This document shows positions 13,936 to 22,900 of a stretch of DNA of 64,000 nucleotides, piece after piece (position 1 is the stretch's first letter; each line of letters starts with the position of its first letter). The notes below the pieces were generated by a model that worked only from the letters and a program-made list of their open reading frames with translations, made no database searches and was not told the DNA's origin. Origin of the DNA: SLRI01 sp964393275 (lineage in GTDB: Bacteria > Pseudomonadota > Alphaproteobacteria > Geminicoccales > Geminicoccaceae); NCBI GenBank assembly GCA_964393275.1, contig CAYMTA010000014.1, forward strand, positions 1-64,000, written 5' to 3'. A program made the translations under genes and the position numbers.

Positions 13936-15455
13936 GGTCGCTCCTCCACGTTCCGGCGCATGGCGCTCTCGAGAATGTGCTCGCTGTCGAAGTCGGCGCG
14001 CTCGTGGATGCCGGTGATCTCGCCGTGGTTCATGACCAGGATGCGATCGCACATGCCGATCAGCTCCTCCATCTCGGACGAGATGAACAGGACCGCGGTG
14101 CCGTCGGCGACGAGCTGGTTGACGATCTTGTAGACCTCGAACTTGGCGCCGACATCGATGCCCCGGGTCGGCTCGTCGAGAATGAAGACCCTGGGCTGGC
14201 GCAAGAGCCACTTGCCGATCACGACCTTCTGCTGGTTGCCGCCGGAGAGGTTCTTGACCAGCATCCGCCGGTAATCGGTGGTGTTGATCTGGACCCGGCG
14301 GCTGATCTCTGCGACGTCGCCTTCGAGGCGGCCCTGGGCGATCCAGCCGGTCAGGGCGCTGGCATAGCTGCCCAGCGACGGAAGGGCGATGTTGTCGGCG
14401 ATCGAGGCCTCCATCATCAGGCCCTCGCCGCGCCGGTCCTCGGTGAGGAAAGCCATGCCGAGCCGCATGCAGGCCTCGGGCGAGACTTGGGCGACGCGGG
14501 TCCCGCCGATGCGGATGCTGCCCTGCTCGAACGGATCGAGGCCGAAGAGGATGCGGGCGAGCTCCGAGCGGCCGGCGCCCATCAGCCCGGCGAGACCGAG
14601 CACCTCGCCGGCATGCAGGGTGAAGGAGACGTCCCTGACCACGCCCGGCTGGGTGATGCGCTCGACCTCGAGCGCCGGGGTGGCGGCCGGCACGGTGTCG
14701 CGGGCCGGGAACAGGCTCTCGATCTTGCGGCCGACCATGAGCGAGATCAGCGTGTCGATGCTCATCTCCTCGCGTGTGCCGCCGCCGACCAGATGGCCGT
14801 CGCGCAGCACCTGGATGGTGTCGCAGATGCGCAGCACGTCGCCGAGGATGTGGCTGATGTAGATGAGGGCGATGCCCTGTGCCTGCAGCCGCTCCATGAT
14901 GGTGAAGAGCTTCCCGGTCTCGCGCCTGGTGAGCGAGGTGGTCGGCTCGTCGAGGAGAATGATGCGGGCGTCCTGGCTCAAGGCCTTGGCGATCTCGACC
15001 AGTTGCCGCTCGCCCTGGCTGAGCTTGCCGACCGGCGTCGTCGGCGGGTAGCGGACATCGACCATGTCGAGCAGCTCGCGGGTGCGCTCGCCGATGCGGC
15101 CGCGATCGATCAGGGGCAGCCTGACGCGACGTCTCGGGAAGCCGCTGATGAAGATGTTCTCCTCGATCGACAGGTTCTCGAAGAGATTGAGCTCCTGGTG
15201 GATGAACGCGAGCCCGGCCGCCTGGGCGTCGCGCGGTCCGCTCGGCCGGTAGGACCGGCCGTCGAGCATGATGCTGCCGGCATCTGCCTGATGGATGCCG
15301 CCCAGGATGTTCATGGTCGTCGATTTGCCCGAGCCGTTCTCGCCGACGAGGCCGAGGATCTCGCCCGGGCGCAGGCCGAAGCTGACCGCGTGCAGCACCT
15401 CGACGCCGAAGAAGCTTTTCGAGAGGCCGTCGAGGCGCAGGATCTCCGCCGCCAC
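13932..15455 (-). CDS. Sugar ABC transporter ATP-binding protein, RbsA type (CUT2)
   Basis: A 507-residue tandem ATPase that powers the CUT2 importer. Domain 1 has Walker A GENGSGKST (about residues 38-46), signature LSQGERQ and Walker B RIILLDEPT. Domain 2 has the degenerate Walker A GLMGAGRSE typical of RbsA, signature LSGGNQQ and Walker B VFILDEPTRGIDVG. It starts at GTG 15455, three bases after the upstream permease stops. Double-domain ATPases of this kind serve monosaccharide importers. Confidence 0.93.
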   Translation of the reverse strand: MAAEILRLDGLSKSFFGVEVLHAVSFGLRPGEILGLVGENGSGKSTTMNILGGIHQADAGSIMLDGRSYRPSGPRDAQAAGLAFIHQELNLFENLSIEENIFISGFPRRRVRLPLIDRGRIGERTRELLDMVDVRYPPTTPVGKLSQGERQLVEIAKALSQDARIILLDEPTTSLTRRETGKLFTIMERLQAQGIALIYISHILGDVLRICDTIQVLRDGHLVGGGTREEMSIDTLISLMVGRKIESLFPARDTVPAATPALEVERITQPGVVRDVSFTLHAGEVLGLAGLMGAGRSELARILFGLDPFEQGSIRIGGTRVAQVSPEACMRLGMAFLTEDRRGEGLMMEASIADNIALPSLGSYASALTGWIAQGRLEGDVAEISRRVQINTTDYRRMLVKNLSGGNQQKVVIGKWLLRQPRVFILDEPTRGIDVGAKFEVYKIVNQLVADGTAVLFISSEMEELIGMCDRILVMNHGEITGIHERADFDSEHILESAMRRNVEERP

Positions 15456-15458
15456 GGC

Positions 15459-16508
15459 TCAGCCTCGCGTCACGATGCGCTGGCGCATCGCGTCGATGAT
15501 CGCGGCGAAGAGGATGACCCCGCCCTTGACCGCGAAGACGACGAACAGCGACATGCCGAGCAGCTTCAGGCTGGTGTCGATGACGACGAGGAAGAGCACG
15601 CCGCCCAGGGTCCAGACGATCTTGCCCTTGCCGCCGGCGAGGCTGGTGCCACCGATGACCACGGCGGCGATGATGTCGAGGAGGATGCGCTGGCCGAGCA
15701 CCGGTGTGCCGGTCTCGAGCCGGCCGGTGTAGAGGATCGAGGCGATGGCGGCGCAGACGCCGGAGATGACGAAGGTCCAGAGAATGGCCGTGCCGACCGG
15801 CACGCCCGAGATCTCCGCCGCCTTGCGGTTGATGCCGATGGCGTAGAGCCAGCGGCCGAAGACGGTGTGGCTGAGCAGAACGTGGGCAATGATGCCGACC
15901 GCCAGCGCCACCCAGAGCGCGTTCGGCAGGCCGTAGACGCTGCCCTGGCCGATCAGGATGAAGTCCTTGGGCAGGCCGGCGATGCTGCTGGTGGCGCTAT
16001 GGCCGGTCGTGAACCAGATGGCGGCGCCGCTCAGGAACATGAGCCCGGTCAGGGTGACGATGATCGGCGGCATGCCGAGGCGGGTGCAGCAGAAGCCGTT
16101 GAACCAGCCGACCAGCCCGCCGATCAGGAGAAAGGCCGCGATCCCCGCCGGCACCGCCAGGGCGCTGCCGCCGAGATAGCCGCCATCGACGGTCATCACC
16201 GAGGCGCCGACGACGCTCGCCATGGCGATGATGCTGGTGACCGAGAGATCGATGCCGGCGACGATCAGGACGAAGGTCTGGCCGATCGCCACCACCAGCA
16301 GGGGCAGCATGTCGGTCAGCATGTTGTAGGCCGAGCTCCAGGTCGCGATCTCGGGCACGATCGGCCAGACCGCGAGGAAGTAGGCGATGGTCAGATAGAA
16401 GACGAGATACTCGGACAGCACCACGCGCTCGAGCCAGCCGCGCGCCCGCGCGCCACCGCTGCCCCGGGCCAACGTGCCGACGGGTGCGCCGGCCGTCTTC
16501 AGCGCCAC
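15459..16508 (-). CDS. Sugar ABC transporter permease, RbsC type (CUT2), first permease
   Basis: A 349-residue permease with about ten hydrophobic segments after a basic N-terminal tail. It has VAGIDLSVTSIIAMASVVGA near residue 90 and GGTSLAGGKGKIVWT near 280, the RbsC hallmarks. GTG at 16508 is used as start. It lies between the binding-protein gene (116-nt gap with a strong hairpin) and the ATPase gene (3-nt gap). It is not a close copy of the permease at 12946, suggesting a heteromeric channel or alternative partners. Confidence 0.9.
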   Translation of the reverse strand: MALKTAGAPVGTLARGSGGARARGWLERVVLSEYLVFYLTIAYFLAVWPIVPEIATWSSAYNMLTDMLPLLVVAIGQTFVLIVAGIDLSVTSIIAMASVVGASVMTVDGGYLGGSALAVPAGIAAFLLIGGLVGWFNGFCCTRLGMPPIIVTLTGLMFLSGAAIWFTTGHSATSSIAGLPKDFILIGQGSVYGLPNALWVALAVGIIAHVLLSHTVFGRWLYAIGINRKAAEISGVPVGTAILWTFVISGVCAAIASILYTGRLETGTPVLGQRILLDIIAAVVIGGTSLAGGKGKIVWTLGGVLFLVVIDTSLKLLGMSLFVVFAVKGGVILFAAIIDAMRQRIVTRG

Positions 16509-16580
16509 GGACCGGACATTTGCTGGAGCATCGTGTCAGCCAACTCGACCAGGTCCTTCCTGATGTGAGCCGGGCCGGCC

Positions 16581-16607
16581 GGCCCGCGCCCAGGCTGAGC
16601 GCGGGCC
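16581..16607 (-). promoter_or_regulatory. Intercistronic hairpin after the CUT2 binding-protein gene
   Basis: GGCCCGCGC (16581-16589) pairs perfectly with GCGCGGGCC (16599-16607) across a 9-nt loop, in the 116-nt gap after the binding-protein stop. No T run follows, so it is more likely an mRNA-stabilising or attenuating hairpin than a full terminator. Confidence 0.55.
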
Positions 16608-16624
16608 GCCACGCCTGGCGGGAG

Positions 16625-17638
16625 CTACTGCTTCTGTTGCCAGACGATGTAGCCCCACATCTGGTCGCGGACCTCCTCGAGATTGTCCGCGGTGATGACG
16701 AAGCCGGGATCGAGGAGCAGCTTGTCGGGCTTGTTGCCGGCCCACATCTCCTCGAACGCGTCGAACGCCATGTCGACCTCGAGGAACAGGTTCTGCACGC
16801 CGTCGGCGTCGAGATAGCCGTCGACCAGGAGCTGGTAGGCGCCGGCGTCGCCGTCGAAGCCGCCGAAGAGGACATGGCCCTCCTCGTCGCGCTTGTGCCA
16901 CTTGCCGGCGATCTTCAGCGCCTGCTCGATCTGCGGGAAGAGGAAGTCGGACGAGGTGACGAGGAAGTTGATGTCCGGGTTGGCCTGCAGCGCGTTGGTG
17001 AGGCCGGCGAAGGCCTTGTCGGCGTTCCATTCGGTCGAGACGCGGGCGACGACCTCGATCAGGTCGGGGTGCTGGTCGACGATGTCGAAGAAGCCGTCGC
17101 GGCGCTGGATGGCGTTCACGTCGCCGAGATCGCCGATCAGGATGCAGGCCTTGTAGGTGCCGCCCTGGGCCTCGGCCTGGTCGACCAGGAACTGGACCGT
17201 CTCGGCCATGATGGCACGGTTGTCGGCCTGCACCGCCACCGAGTAGGCGTCGCTCTCGGCCGGTGGGCGGTTGAAGTGGACCATCGGGATGCCGGCCTCG
17301 TTGGCGGCGCGGATGGCCGGGATCACCGCGTTGGCGTCGGTCTGGATGATCAGGATGCCGTCGACCTTGCGCTCGATCATGGCGCGGACCTGCTCGAACT
17401 GACGGTTGTCGTCGAAGTCCGAGATCGCCTCGAGGGTCTGCCAGCCCCGCTTCTTGGCTTCCTCGCGCATGATCTCGATGCCCGAGACCCAGAAGGGCGA
17501 GACCAGGCTGTCGAAGAGGAGCGCCACGGTCTTGCCTTGCTGGGCCTTGACCATGATCGGCAGGCCGGCCGTGCCGGCAGCGAGAAGAGCGCCAACGGTG
17601 AACGCGCGGCGGGTCGGGTTCAGGTTCGATTTGGACAT
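16625..17638 (-). CDS. Periplasmic sugar-binding protein, RbsB type (CUT2)
   Basis: A 337-residue periplasmic type-I binding protein of the ribose/galactose family. The N terminus (MSKSNLNPTRRAFTVGALLAAGTAG) carries a twin Arg followed by a hydrophobic stretch, so export may use the Tat route. The mature fold opens with KTVALLFDSLVSPFW, and QTDANAVIPAIRAA and ILIGDLGDVNA match sugar-contact loops. The ATG at 17638 follows AGGGAGGT by 5 nt. It is the first gene of the CUT2 operon with its own promoter at 17689-17726. Binding proteins of this family recognise D-apiose in known apiose clusters, which suits the neighbourhood. Confidence 0.9.
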   Translation of the reverse strand: MSKSNLNPTRRAFTVGALLAAGTAGLPIMVKAQQGKTVALLFDSLVSPFWVSGIEIMREEAKKRGWQTLEAISDFDDNRQFEQVRAMIERKVDGILIIQTDANAVIPAIRAANEAGIPMVHFNRPPAESDAYSVAVQADNRAIMAETVQFLVDQAEAQGGTYKACILIGDLGDVNAIQRRDGFFDIVDQHPDLIEVVARVSTEWNADKAFAGLTNALQANPDINFLVTSSDFLFPQIEQALKIAGKWHKRDEEGHVLFGGFDGDAGAYQLLVDGYLDADGVQNLFLEVDMAFDAFEEMWAGNKPDKLLLDPGFVITADNLEEVRDQMWGYIVWQQKQ

Positions 17639-17688
17639 GGTCACCTCCCTGGTTTGAGTCGAACGGCGCAGTCGCTGCTGCCCGTTGC

Positions 17689-17726
17689 TTGGCTGCTGAT
17701 TATACCACGTGCGTTCGTGCTTCAAG
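17689..17726 (-). promoter_or_regulatory. Promoter and shared candidate operator of the CUT2 operon
   Basis: On the minus strand a consensus -10 TATAAT (17699-17704) has TTGAAG or CTTGAA 15-16 nt upstream (17720-17726), giving a start near 17692 and a leader of about 54 nt. The plus-strand 19-mer TTGGCTGCTGATTATACCA (17689-17707) matches the site at 11577-11595 at 17 of 19 positions and lies in the same place relative to the -10. This suggests one regulator acts on both. Confidence 0.6.
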
Positions 17727-17735
17727 TGCCGGCCC

Positions 17736-19658
17736 TCACGTGGTGGCGAAGAGCACGGCGAAGGCCGGCAGCGAGATACTGCCGCTGCGCGTAACCGGCG
17801 TGCCGGTGGGCGGCCAGTCGACGGCGCGGGCGGCGCCGGCGGCGGCCGTGGCGTCGAGGACATGGCCGCTCACCGTCCGGTCGAGCTCGACCTCGGTCGG
17901 CTCGGGGCGGAGATTGGCGACCAGGAGCCGTGTGGCGCCGTCGGCGCGCCAGGCGAGGCCGGCGACGCCCTCGCCGGCGATCTCCAGCGGCACACACTCG
18001 GCGCCGCTGGCCTCGCAGAGTGCTGCCATGACGTGGAAGATCGGCCAGGTTTCGCCGCTTTCGTCGGCGAGGCCCGAAGGGCCGGCCAGGTGGTTGAGCG
18101 CCAGGGTCGCCACGCCGCCCTTCGCCATGGCGGCGGCATAGCCGACGCTCCAGGCGGCGCCGAGGAGGCCCCGCTGGCGCGGGTCGTCCTCCGCCATGGC
18201 GATGCGCTCGGCCCGGGGATTGGGGGCCGTGGCGGCGCCGTAGGGATTGTGGCGCATGGCGATGGCCGAGGGGCCGATATGCAGGGGCTTGCCCGGTGCG
18301 ATCGCGGCCATGCTCGAGAGCACGGCCGGCAGGGCCTCGAGCGTCTCCATCACCGAGCGATCGTCGGCGGCGTGGACGATGGGTGTGGTGGTGCAGGAGA
18401 TGCCGTCGATGGTCGCGGCCGGCGGCCGCTTGCGGTTGAGCTCGGTGAAATAGCTGCACATGCCGCCGAGGATGGCGCTATCGCGGAACGCCTTGCGGGC
18501 GACGTTGTAGATGTGGCCCAGATCCGCGACATCCGGCCAGGGGCCGACCGGCTGGATGCTCTTGAGGTAGGGTGCCGGGCAGGCGAGGACGCGCTCCGGC
18601 ACGAGCCCGACGGCAGCGCATTGCTCCGCCGCCTGTCGCAGGCACTCGGCCGCCGGCCGGCCGGCGGGCAGCACCAGCTCGAGCTGCACGGCGGCGCCGA
18701 GGCGTGCTGCCAGGGCCGCGTAGTCGGCCAGGGCCTGGGCGAAATCGTCGGCGCCGACCTCCGCATAGGCCGTGATGAAGGACGGGCGGAGGCGGGACGC
18801 CGGGTTGCCCTCGGCGCCGGCGCTGGAGCGCCAGGCGGGCATCAGGCCGAGCCCGATCGCCGGCAGCCGGCCGGCGACGCCGTCGCCGAAGCGAACCATC
18901 ACGCCGCCCGTGGCAGTCGCCGCGCGGGCCGGGGCATCGCCCTCGAAGGTGACGGTGATGCGCTGGCGAAGCTTGGCGCCCGGCTCGATCCGGTAGGGCC
19001 AGGGGTCGAGCAGCGAGCCGACATAGGTCTTGTAGGAGGCGTCGGTCCAGTTGCGCTGGTCCTCCATCTCGAAGATCGTCTCCGGGTCGTGCGGCAGCGC
19101 CGCCTCCATCCGGCAGGTGACGAAGAGGCCGGGCGCCATCTCGTGGCGAAGGGCGCGGATGTCGAAGATCGGCTGGCCCGGGCTGATCAGCTCGGGGAAC
19201 GTCGTCTCGCTGGTCGTTCCATCCTTGTGGGTCACCCTGACCGGCCGGCCGGCAACACCGAGGATCGGGTGGAGGACGACGAAGCCGGTGCGGTTGGTGA
19301 GGAAGCCTGTTCGGGCCTCGGCCTCGACCAGCACCTCGAGCCGGCCATCCGCGGTGCCGGTGATGGTCTGGCGGAAGCGGTAGTCGATCTCGTCCTGGCG
19401 GACGACACCGTCGAGCTCGACCACGAAGCCTGTGGGAGTCTGCTCCTGGCGCCGGGTGGTGAGCGCCGCTGGCGGGGTGCGCCAGCTCGCGTCGCGCACC
19501 AGGTAGTCGATGCCGCGGATGGCCTCCAGCCCGGCATGGCGCACGTAGCGGACCGCACCACCCTCGAGATCGATCGACAGGGGACCGGCCTCGAAGCGCT
19601 GCGTCGGCGTCGGCGGCTGGGTCGTGCCGTAGAGGATCGGATCGTCGTTCGCGGCCAT
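17736..19658 (-). CDS. apnL: D-apionate lactonase-like protein (ApnL family)
   Basis: A 640-residue protein without a signal peptide, so cytoplasmic. The N-terminal half is beta-rich (about residues 1-250) and the C-terminal half looks like a TIM-barrel hydrolase, with LGHIYNVARKAF, GGMCSYFTELNRKRP and the late segment AGPSGLADESGETWPIFHVM. Length and layout fit the D-apionate lactonase family, which hydrolyses D-apionolactone to D-apionate, the step between apiose dehydrogenase and ApnO. The ATG at 19658 follows GGGGGAG. It is in one unit with the GntR gene 29 nt upstream. Recognition is from overall sequence plus context, not a diagnostic motif. Confidence 0.62.
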   Translation of the reverse strand: MAANDDPILYGTTQPPTPTQRFEAGPLSIDLEGGAVRYVRHAGLEAIRGIDYLVRDASWRTPPAALTTRRQEQTPTGFVVELDGVVRQDEIDYRFRQTITGTADGRLEVLVEAEARTGFLTNRTGFVVLHPILGVAGRPVRVTHKDGTTSETTFPELISPGQPIFDIRALRHEMAPGLFVTCRMEAALPHDPETIFEMEDQRNWTDASYKTYVGSLLDPWPYRIEPGAKLRQRITVTFEGDAPARAATATGGVMVRFGDGVAGRLPAIGLGLMPAWRSSAGAEGNPASRLRPSFITAYAEVGADDFAQALADYAALAARLGAAVQLELVLPAGRPAAECLRQAAEQCAAVGLVPERVLACPAPYLKSIQPVGPWPDVADLGHIYNVARKAFRDSAILGGMCSYFTELNRKRPPAATIDGISCTTTPIVHAADDRSVMETLEALPAVLSSMAAIAPGKPLHIGPSAIAMRHNPYGAATAPNPRAERIAMAEDDPRQRGLLGAAWSVGYAAAMAKGGVATLALNHLAGPSGLADESGETWPIFHVMAALCEASGAECVPLEIAGEGVAGLAWRADGATRLLVANLRPEPTEVELDRTVSGHVLDATAAAGAARAVDWPPTGTPVTRSGSISLPAFAVLFATT

Positions 19659-19687
19659 GCTGTCTCCCCCCGCGCGTCGCTGGTCGG

Positions 19688-20407
19688 TCACGTGCTGCTT
19701 TCGAACTGGCGATAGAGCGCATTGGCGCGCGAGATGTGCTCGTGCATGGCGGCTGCCGCCCTGTCGCCGTCGCCGGCCGCGATGCCTTCGAGGATGCGCC
19801 GGTGCTCGGCGATGGTCAGGTCCTCGGCACCCTGCACACGGACGAGCTGGACGTAGTAGCTGCCGAGCCAGTCGAACATCGCCTCGATCAGCGCCGGGAA
19901 GATCGGGTTCTCCACCATGGCCGCGATCTCGCGATGGAATTCCATGTCGCGCAGCAGGAAGGCGTCGAGATTCTGCTGCCGGGCCTCTTCGTGCGCGGAG
20001 AAGCGGGTCCGCAGGCGCGCCATCGCGTCGGGCGTGGCACGCTCGGCGGCGCGGCGGGCGAGACCTGTCTCGAGGAAGAGGCGCGCGTCCTTCAGATGGT
20101 CGAGACTGCCGGGGCCGGCGCGCAGGAGATGGCGCGTGCTCTGGGCGATCTGCTCGATCACCCGCTCGACCGAGGGCAGGGCGATCCGCGCCCGCTCGCC
20201 ATGCGTGATGGTGACGATGCCGTCCCGCTCGAGCGCCTGCAGCGCCTCGCGCACGGCCGGCCGGCCGACGCCGTAGAACTGCATCAGCTCGCGCTCGCTC
20301 GGCAGCTGGTCGCCCGGCTGGAATTCGCCCTGGCGCAGCCGCTCGAGCAGGCGGTCGAGCACCTCCTGGAAGAGCTTGCGGCGTTGAATGGGTGCGATCG
20401 GCGCCAT
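19688..20407 (-). CDS. GntR family transcriptional regulator, FadR subfamily
   Basis: A 239-residue regulator with an N-terminal winged helix (QLPSERELMQFYGVGRPAVREALQALERDGIVT, residues about 32-65, written here in two parts of one domain) and a C-terminal all-helical FCD ligand domain with the metal-binding Asp/His pattern (DMEFHREIA, EHRRILEGIAAGD, HISRANALYR). FadR-type proteins sense organic acids or sugar acids and usually repress adjacent catabolic genes. It heads the unit with the lactonase gene and diverges from the baeRF gene. The 19-nt motif at 11577 and 17689 is a candidate target, and a related TGGTATGCTG spans its own start codon. Confidence 0.88.
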   Translation of the reverse strand: MAPIAPIQRRKLFQEVLDRLLERLRQGEFQPGDQLPSERELMQFYGVGRPAVREALQALERDGIVTITHGERARIALPSVERVIEQIAQSTRHLLRAGPGSLDHLKDARLFLETGLARRAAERATPDAMARLRTRFSAHEEARQQNLDAFLLRDMEFHREIAAMVENPIFPALIEAMFDWLGSYYVQLVRVQGAEDLTIAEHRRILEGIAAGDGDRAAAAMHEHISRANALYRQFESST

Positions 20408-20572
20408 GGTATGCTGTCCTCGTCATCACTTCTTGGCTCAACCGGCCGGGCTTGCCAAGCGCGCGCCGTGGCGGCTTGCCCCGATCGGCATGAAAACCGC
20501 GTGCCTTTCGCACCAATCGCGGCTAAGCGGGCGGTGAATTAAAATCCGAGCCCTCGAGGAAGCCGCCCAACC

Positions 20573-21694
20573 ATGTTGCACGTCGACATTCCGACCCTCA
20601 CCGAGATCAGCAGCCTGGCGGAGGCGCGTGGCGAGGCCCGGGTCTCCATCTACCTGCCGACCACGCCCCTGACGCAGGAGGCCGAGGCCGACCGCATCGC
20701 CTTGAAGAATCTCGGGACGAAGGCGCTGGCCCAGCTCGAGGCGGCCGGCGGCGACAAGCGGCAGATGGCGGCGATTCAGGAGCAGCTCGACGAGCTGCAC
20801 GACGACGACGAGTTCTGGCGGCTGCAGGCGCGCAGCCTCGCCGTCTTTCTGACGCCCGAGCGGCACTGGACGTACCGGCTGCCGAACAGCCTGCGTGCGA
20901 CGGCGCAGGTTTCCGATCGCTTCCATCTGAAGCCCCTGCTGCGGGCCGTGACCTTCACCAACGAGGCGTTCGTGCTGGCGCTGTCGCAGAACGCGGTGCG
21001 CCTGGTCGAGGTCTTCGCCGAGCTGCCGCCGCGGGAGGTGCGCGTTCCGGGCATGCCGAAGGACGCGCCGAGCTCGGTCGGCAAGGCGACGATCGGCCAC
21101 CGCTCGCCGGCCGGCCGGCTGCACGGCTCGGAGGGCGAGAAGGTGCGCCTGAGGCAATTCGCGCGGGCGGTGAACGCCGCGCTGCGTGGCCTTCTGTCCG
21201 GTCGGGAGACGCCGCTGATCCTGGCGTCGACGCGGCCGGTCGACGATGTCTTCCGCTCCGTCAACACCTACCCGCATCTCCTCGAGGCGCAGATCACCAA
21301 GAGCCCGGACAAGATGACCGACCTCGAGCTCGCCGAGGCGGCGCGGCCGCTGCTCGACCAGCTCCACGCGGCACAGATCGAGGAGCTGCGGCAGCTCTTC
21401 GCGGTCCGCGGCAACCAGGGCCGGGCGACCACCGACATCGCCCAGGCGGCGCGTGCCGCGACCGTCGGCGCCATCTCCTCGCTCATGGTCGATATCGACG
21501 CCGTGGTGCCGGGCTGGGTCGACGATGCCGACGGCGCCGTGCGCTTCGCCGCGGGTGAGGACGCCACCTCCTACGGCGTGGTCGACGAGATCGCGGTCCG
21601 GGCGATGACCAATGGCGCCAGGGTGCTGGGCGTGCGCAAGGCCGATCTGCCGGAGGGCGCCTCCCTGGCGGCCATCCTGCGCTACCCGCTCTGA
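20573..21694 (+). CDS. Bacterial archaeo-eukaryotic release-factor-like (baeRF) family protein
   Basis: A 373-residue protein whose N terminus (VSIYLPT, then a long helix with EADRIALKNL) and central domain (FVLALSQNAVRLVEVF) match the bacterial archaeo-eukaryotic release factor families. These are eRF1-like proteins proposed to act at stalled or damaged ribosomes under stress. No GGQ motif is visible. The protein has no membrane segment. It is the first gene of a plus-strand unit with a 2-hydroxyacid oxidase and an RraA-like gene, divergent from the GntR gene. Why it sits with metabolic genes is unclear; the link may be chance. Confidence 0.75.
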   Translation: MLHVDIPTLTEISSLAEARGEARVSIYLPTTPLTQEAEADRIALKNLGTKALAQLEAAGGDKRQMAAIQEQLDELHDDDEFWRLQARSLAVFLTPERHWTYRLPNSLRATAQVSDRFHLKPLLRAVTFTNEAFVLALSQNAVRLVEVFAELPPREVRVPGMPKDAPSSVGKATIGHRSPAGRLHGSEGEKVRLRQFARAVNAALRGLLSGRETPLILASTRPVDDVFRSVNTYPHLLEAQITKSPDKMTDLELAEAARPLLDQLHAAQIEELRQLFAVRGNQGRATTDIAQAARAATVGAISSLMVDIDAVVPGWVDDADGAVRFAAGEDATSYGVVDEIAVRAMTNGARVLGVRKADLPEGASLAAILRYPL

Positions 21695-21718
21695 CGGGAT
21701 TTGGGGGTCGTCAGCGCC

Positions 21719-22900
21719 ATGACCCGGCTCGAGCGCGCCTTCAACGTGGCCGAGATGCGCCGGCTGGCACGGGGCATCCTGCCCCGGCCGGTCTTCGATT
21801 TCGCCGATGGCGGGGCCGAGGACGAGCGGACGCTCTGGCGCAACGAGGCCGCCTTCAACGATGTGACGCTGCTGCCGCGCCCGCTCGAGGGTGCGGCGGA
21901 GCGCGATCTCGGCATCGAGCTTCTCGGCCACCGGTTGTCGATGCCCTTGATGATCGGGCCGACCGGCCTCGCCGGGCTCTACTGGCCCGAGGGCGAGCTC
22001 TGCGCGGCACGCGCCGCGGCCGCGGCGGGAACGGCCTACTGCCTAAGCCACGGCTCGGTCTGCACGCTCGAGGCCCTGGCCGGGACGGGCGCGGCACCGC
22101 GCTGGATGCAGGTCTTCGTCTATCGGGACCGCGGCTTCACCCGCGAGCTGACCGACCGGGCCGCCGCCACGGGCTACGACGCCCTCGTCCTGACCATCGA
22201 CAACCAGCTCCTCGGCAAGCGCGAGCGCGACATCGTCAACGGCTTCGGCATCCCGCCGCGCTTCGGCCCGCTCGACCTCGCCGCCATGGCGACCCGGCTG
22301 CCCTGGCTCTGGCGGATGCGGCAGGAGCTGCCGAAGCTGACCTTCGGCAACTACGTCCGCGCCGGCGAGACGGCCGACATCAAGACGCTGGCCGGCCGCA
22401 TGGCGGGCCTGCTCGACCCGGCCATGAGCTGGCGGGACGTCGAGGCGCTGCGCCTGCATTGGCGAGGTCCCCTGGTGCTCAAGGGTGTGCTCCATCCCGA
22501 TGAGGCGCGGCGGGCGATCGAGCACGGGGTCGACGGCATCATCGTCTCGAACCATGGCGGGCGGCAGCTCGACGGGGCCGCCGCCTCGCTCGATGCATTG
22601 CCGCGCATCGTCGAGGCGGTCGCGGGGCGGATGGCGATCCTGCTCGACGGCGGCGTGCGGCGCGGCGTCGATGTGCTCAAGGCCCTGGCGCTGGGCGCCA
22701 CCTGCTGCCTGATCGGCCGGCCGCAGCTTTGGGGCCTCGCGGTCGCCGGCGAGGCCGGGGTCGCCCGGGTGCTCGAGCTGCTGCGCCAGGAGCTCGACCG
22801 CGCCATGGGGCTCTCGGGCGTCACGCGCATCGCCGATATCGGCCCGGATCTCCTGGCCGATCGGGGACACGGGACCAGCCAGCAAGGTAGGAAGCCATGA
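21719..22900 (+). CDS. FMN-dependent alpha-hydroxy-acid oxidase/dehydrogenase
   Basis: A 393-residue TIM-barrel flavoenzyme of the glycolate oxidase / L-lactate / mandelate dehydrogenase family. The signature SNHGGRQLDG holds the active-site His and the substrate-binding Arg. LVLKGVL supplies the FMN-contacting Lys, and LLDGGVRRGVDVLKALALGA and IGRP complete the phosphate site. The ATG at 21719 is preferred over the TTG at 21701, since the barrel begins at FNVAEMRRLARG. It follows the baeRF gene by 24 nt and overlaps the RraA-like gene (ATGA). If the RuBisCO-like protein releases glycolate, this enzyme could oxidise it to glyoxylate; this is inference. Confidence 0.9.
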   Translation: MTRLERAFNVAEMRRLARGILPRPVFDFADGGAEDERTLWRNEAAFNDVTLLPRPLEGAAERDLGIELLGHRLSMPLMIGPTGLAGLYWPEGELCAARAAAAAGTAYCLSHGSVCTLEALAGTGAAPRWMQVFVYRDRGFTRELTDRAAATGYDALVLTIDNQLLGKRERDIVNGFGIPPRFGPLDLAAMATRLPWLWRMRQELPKLTFGNYVRAGETADIKTLAGRMAGLLDPAMSWRDVEALRLHWRGPLVLKGVLHPDEARRAIEHGVDGIIVSNHGGRQLDGAAASLDALPRIVEAVAGRMAILLDGGVRRGVDVLKALALGATCCLIGRPQLWGLAVAGEAGVARVLELLRQELDRAMGLSGVTRIADIGPDLLADRGHGTSQQGRKP

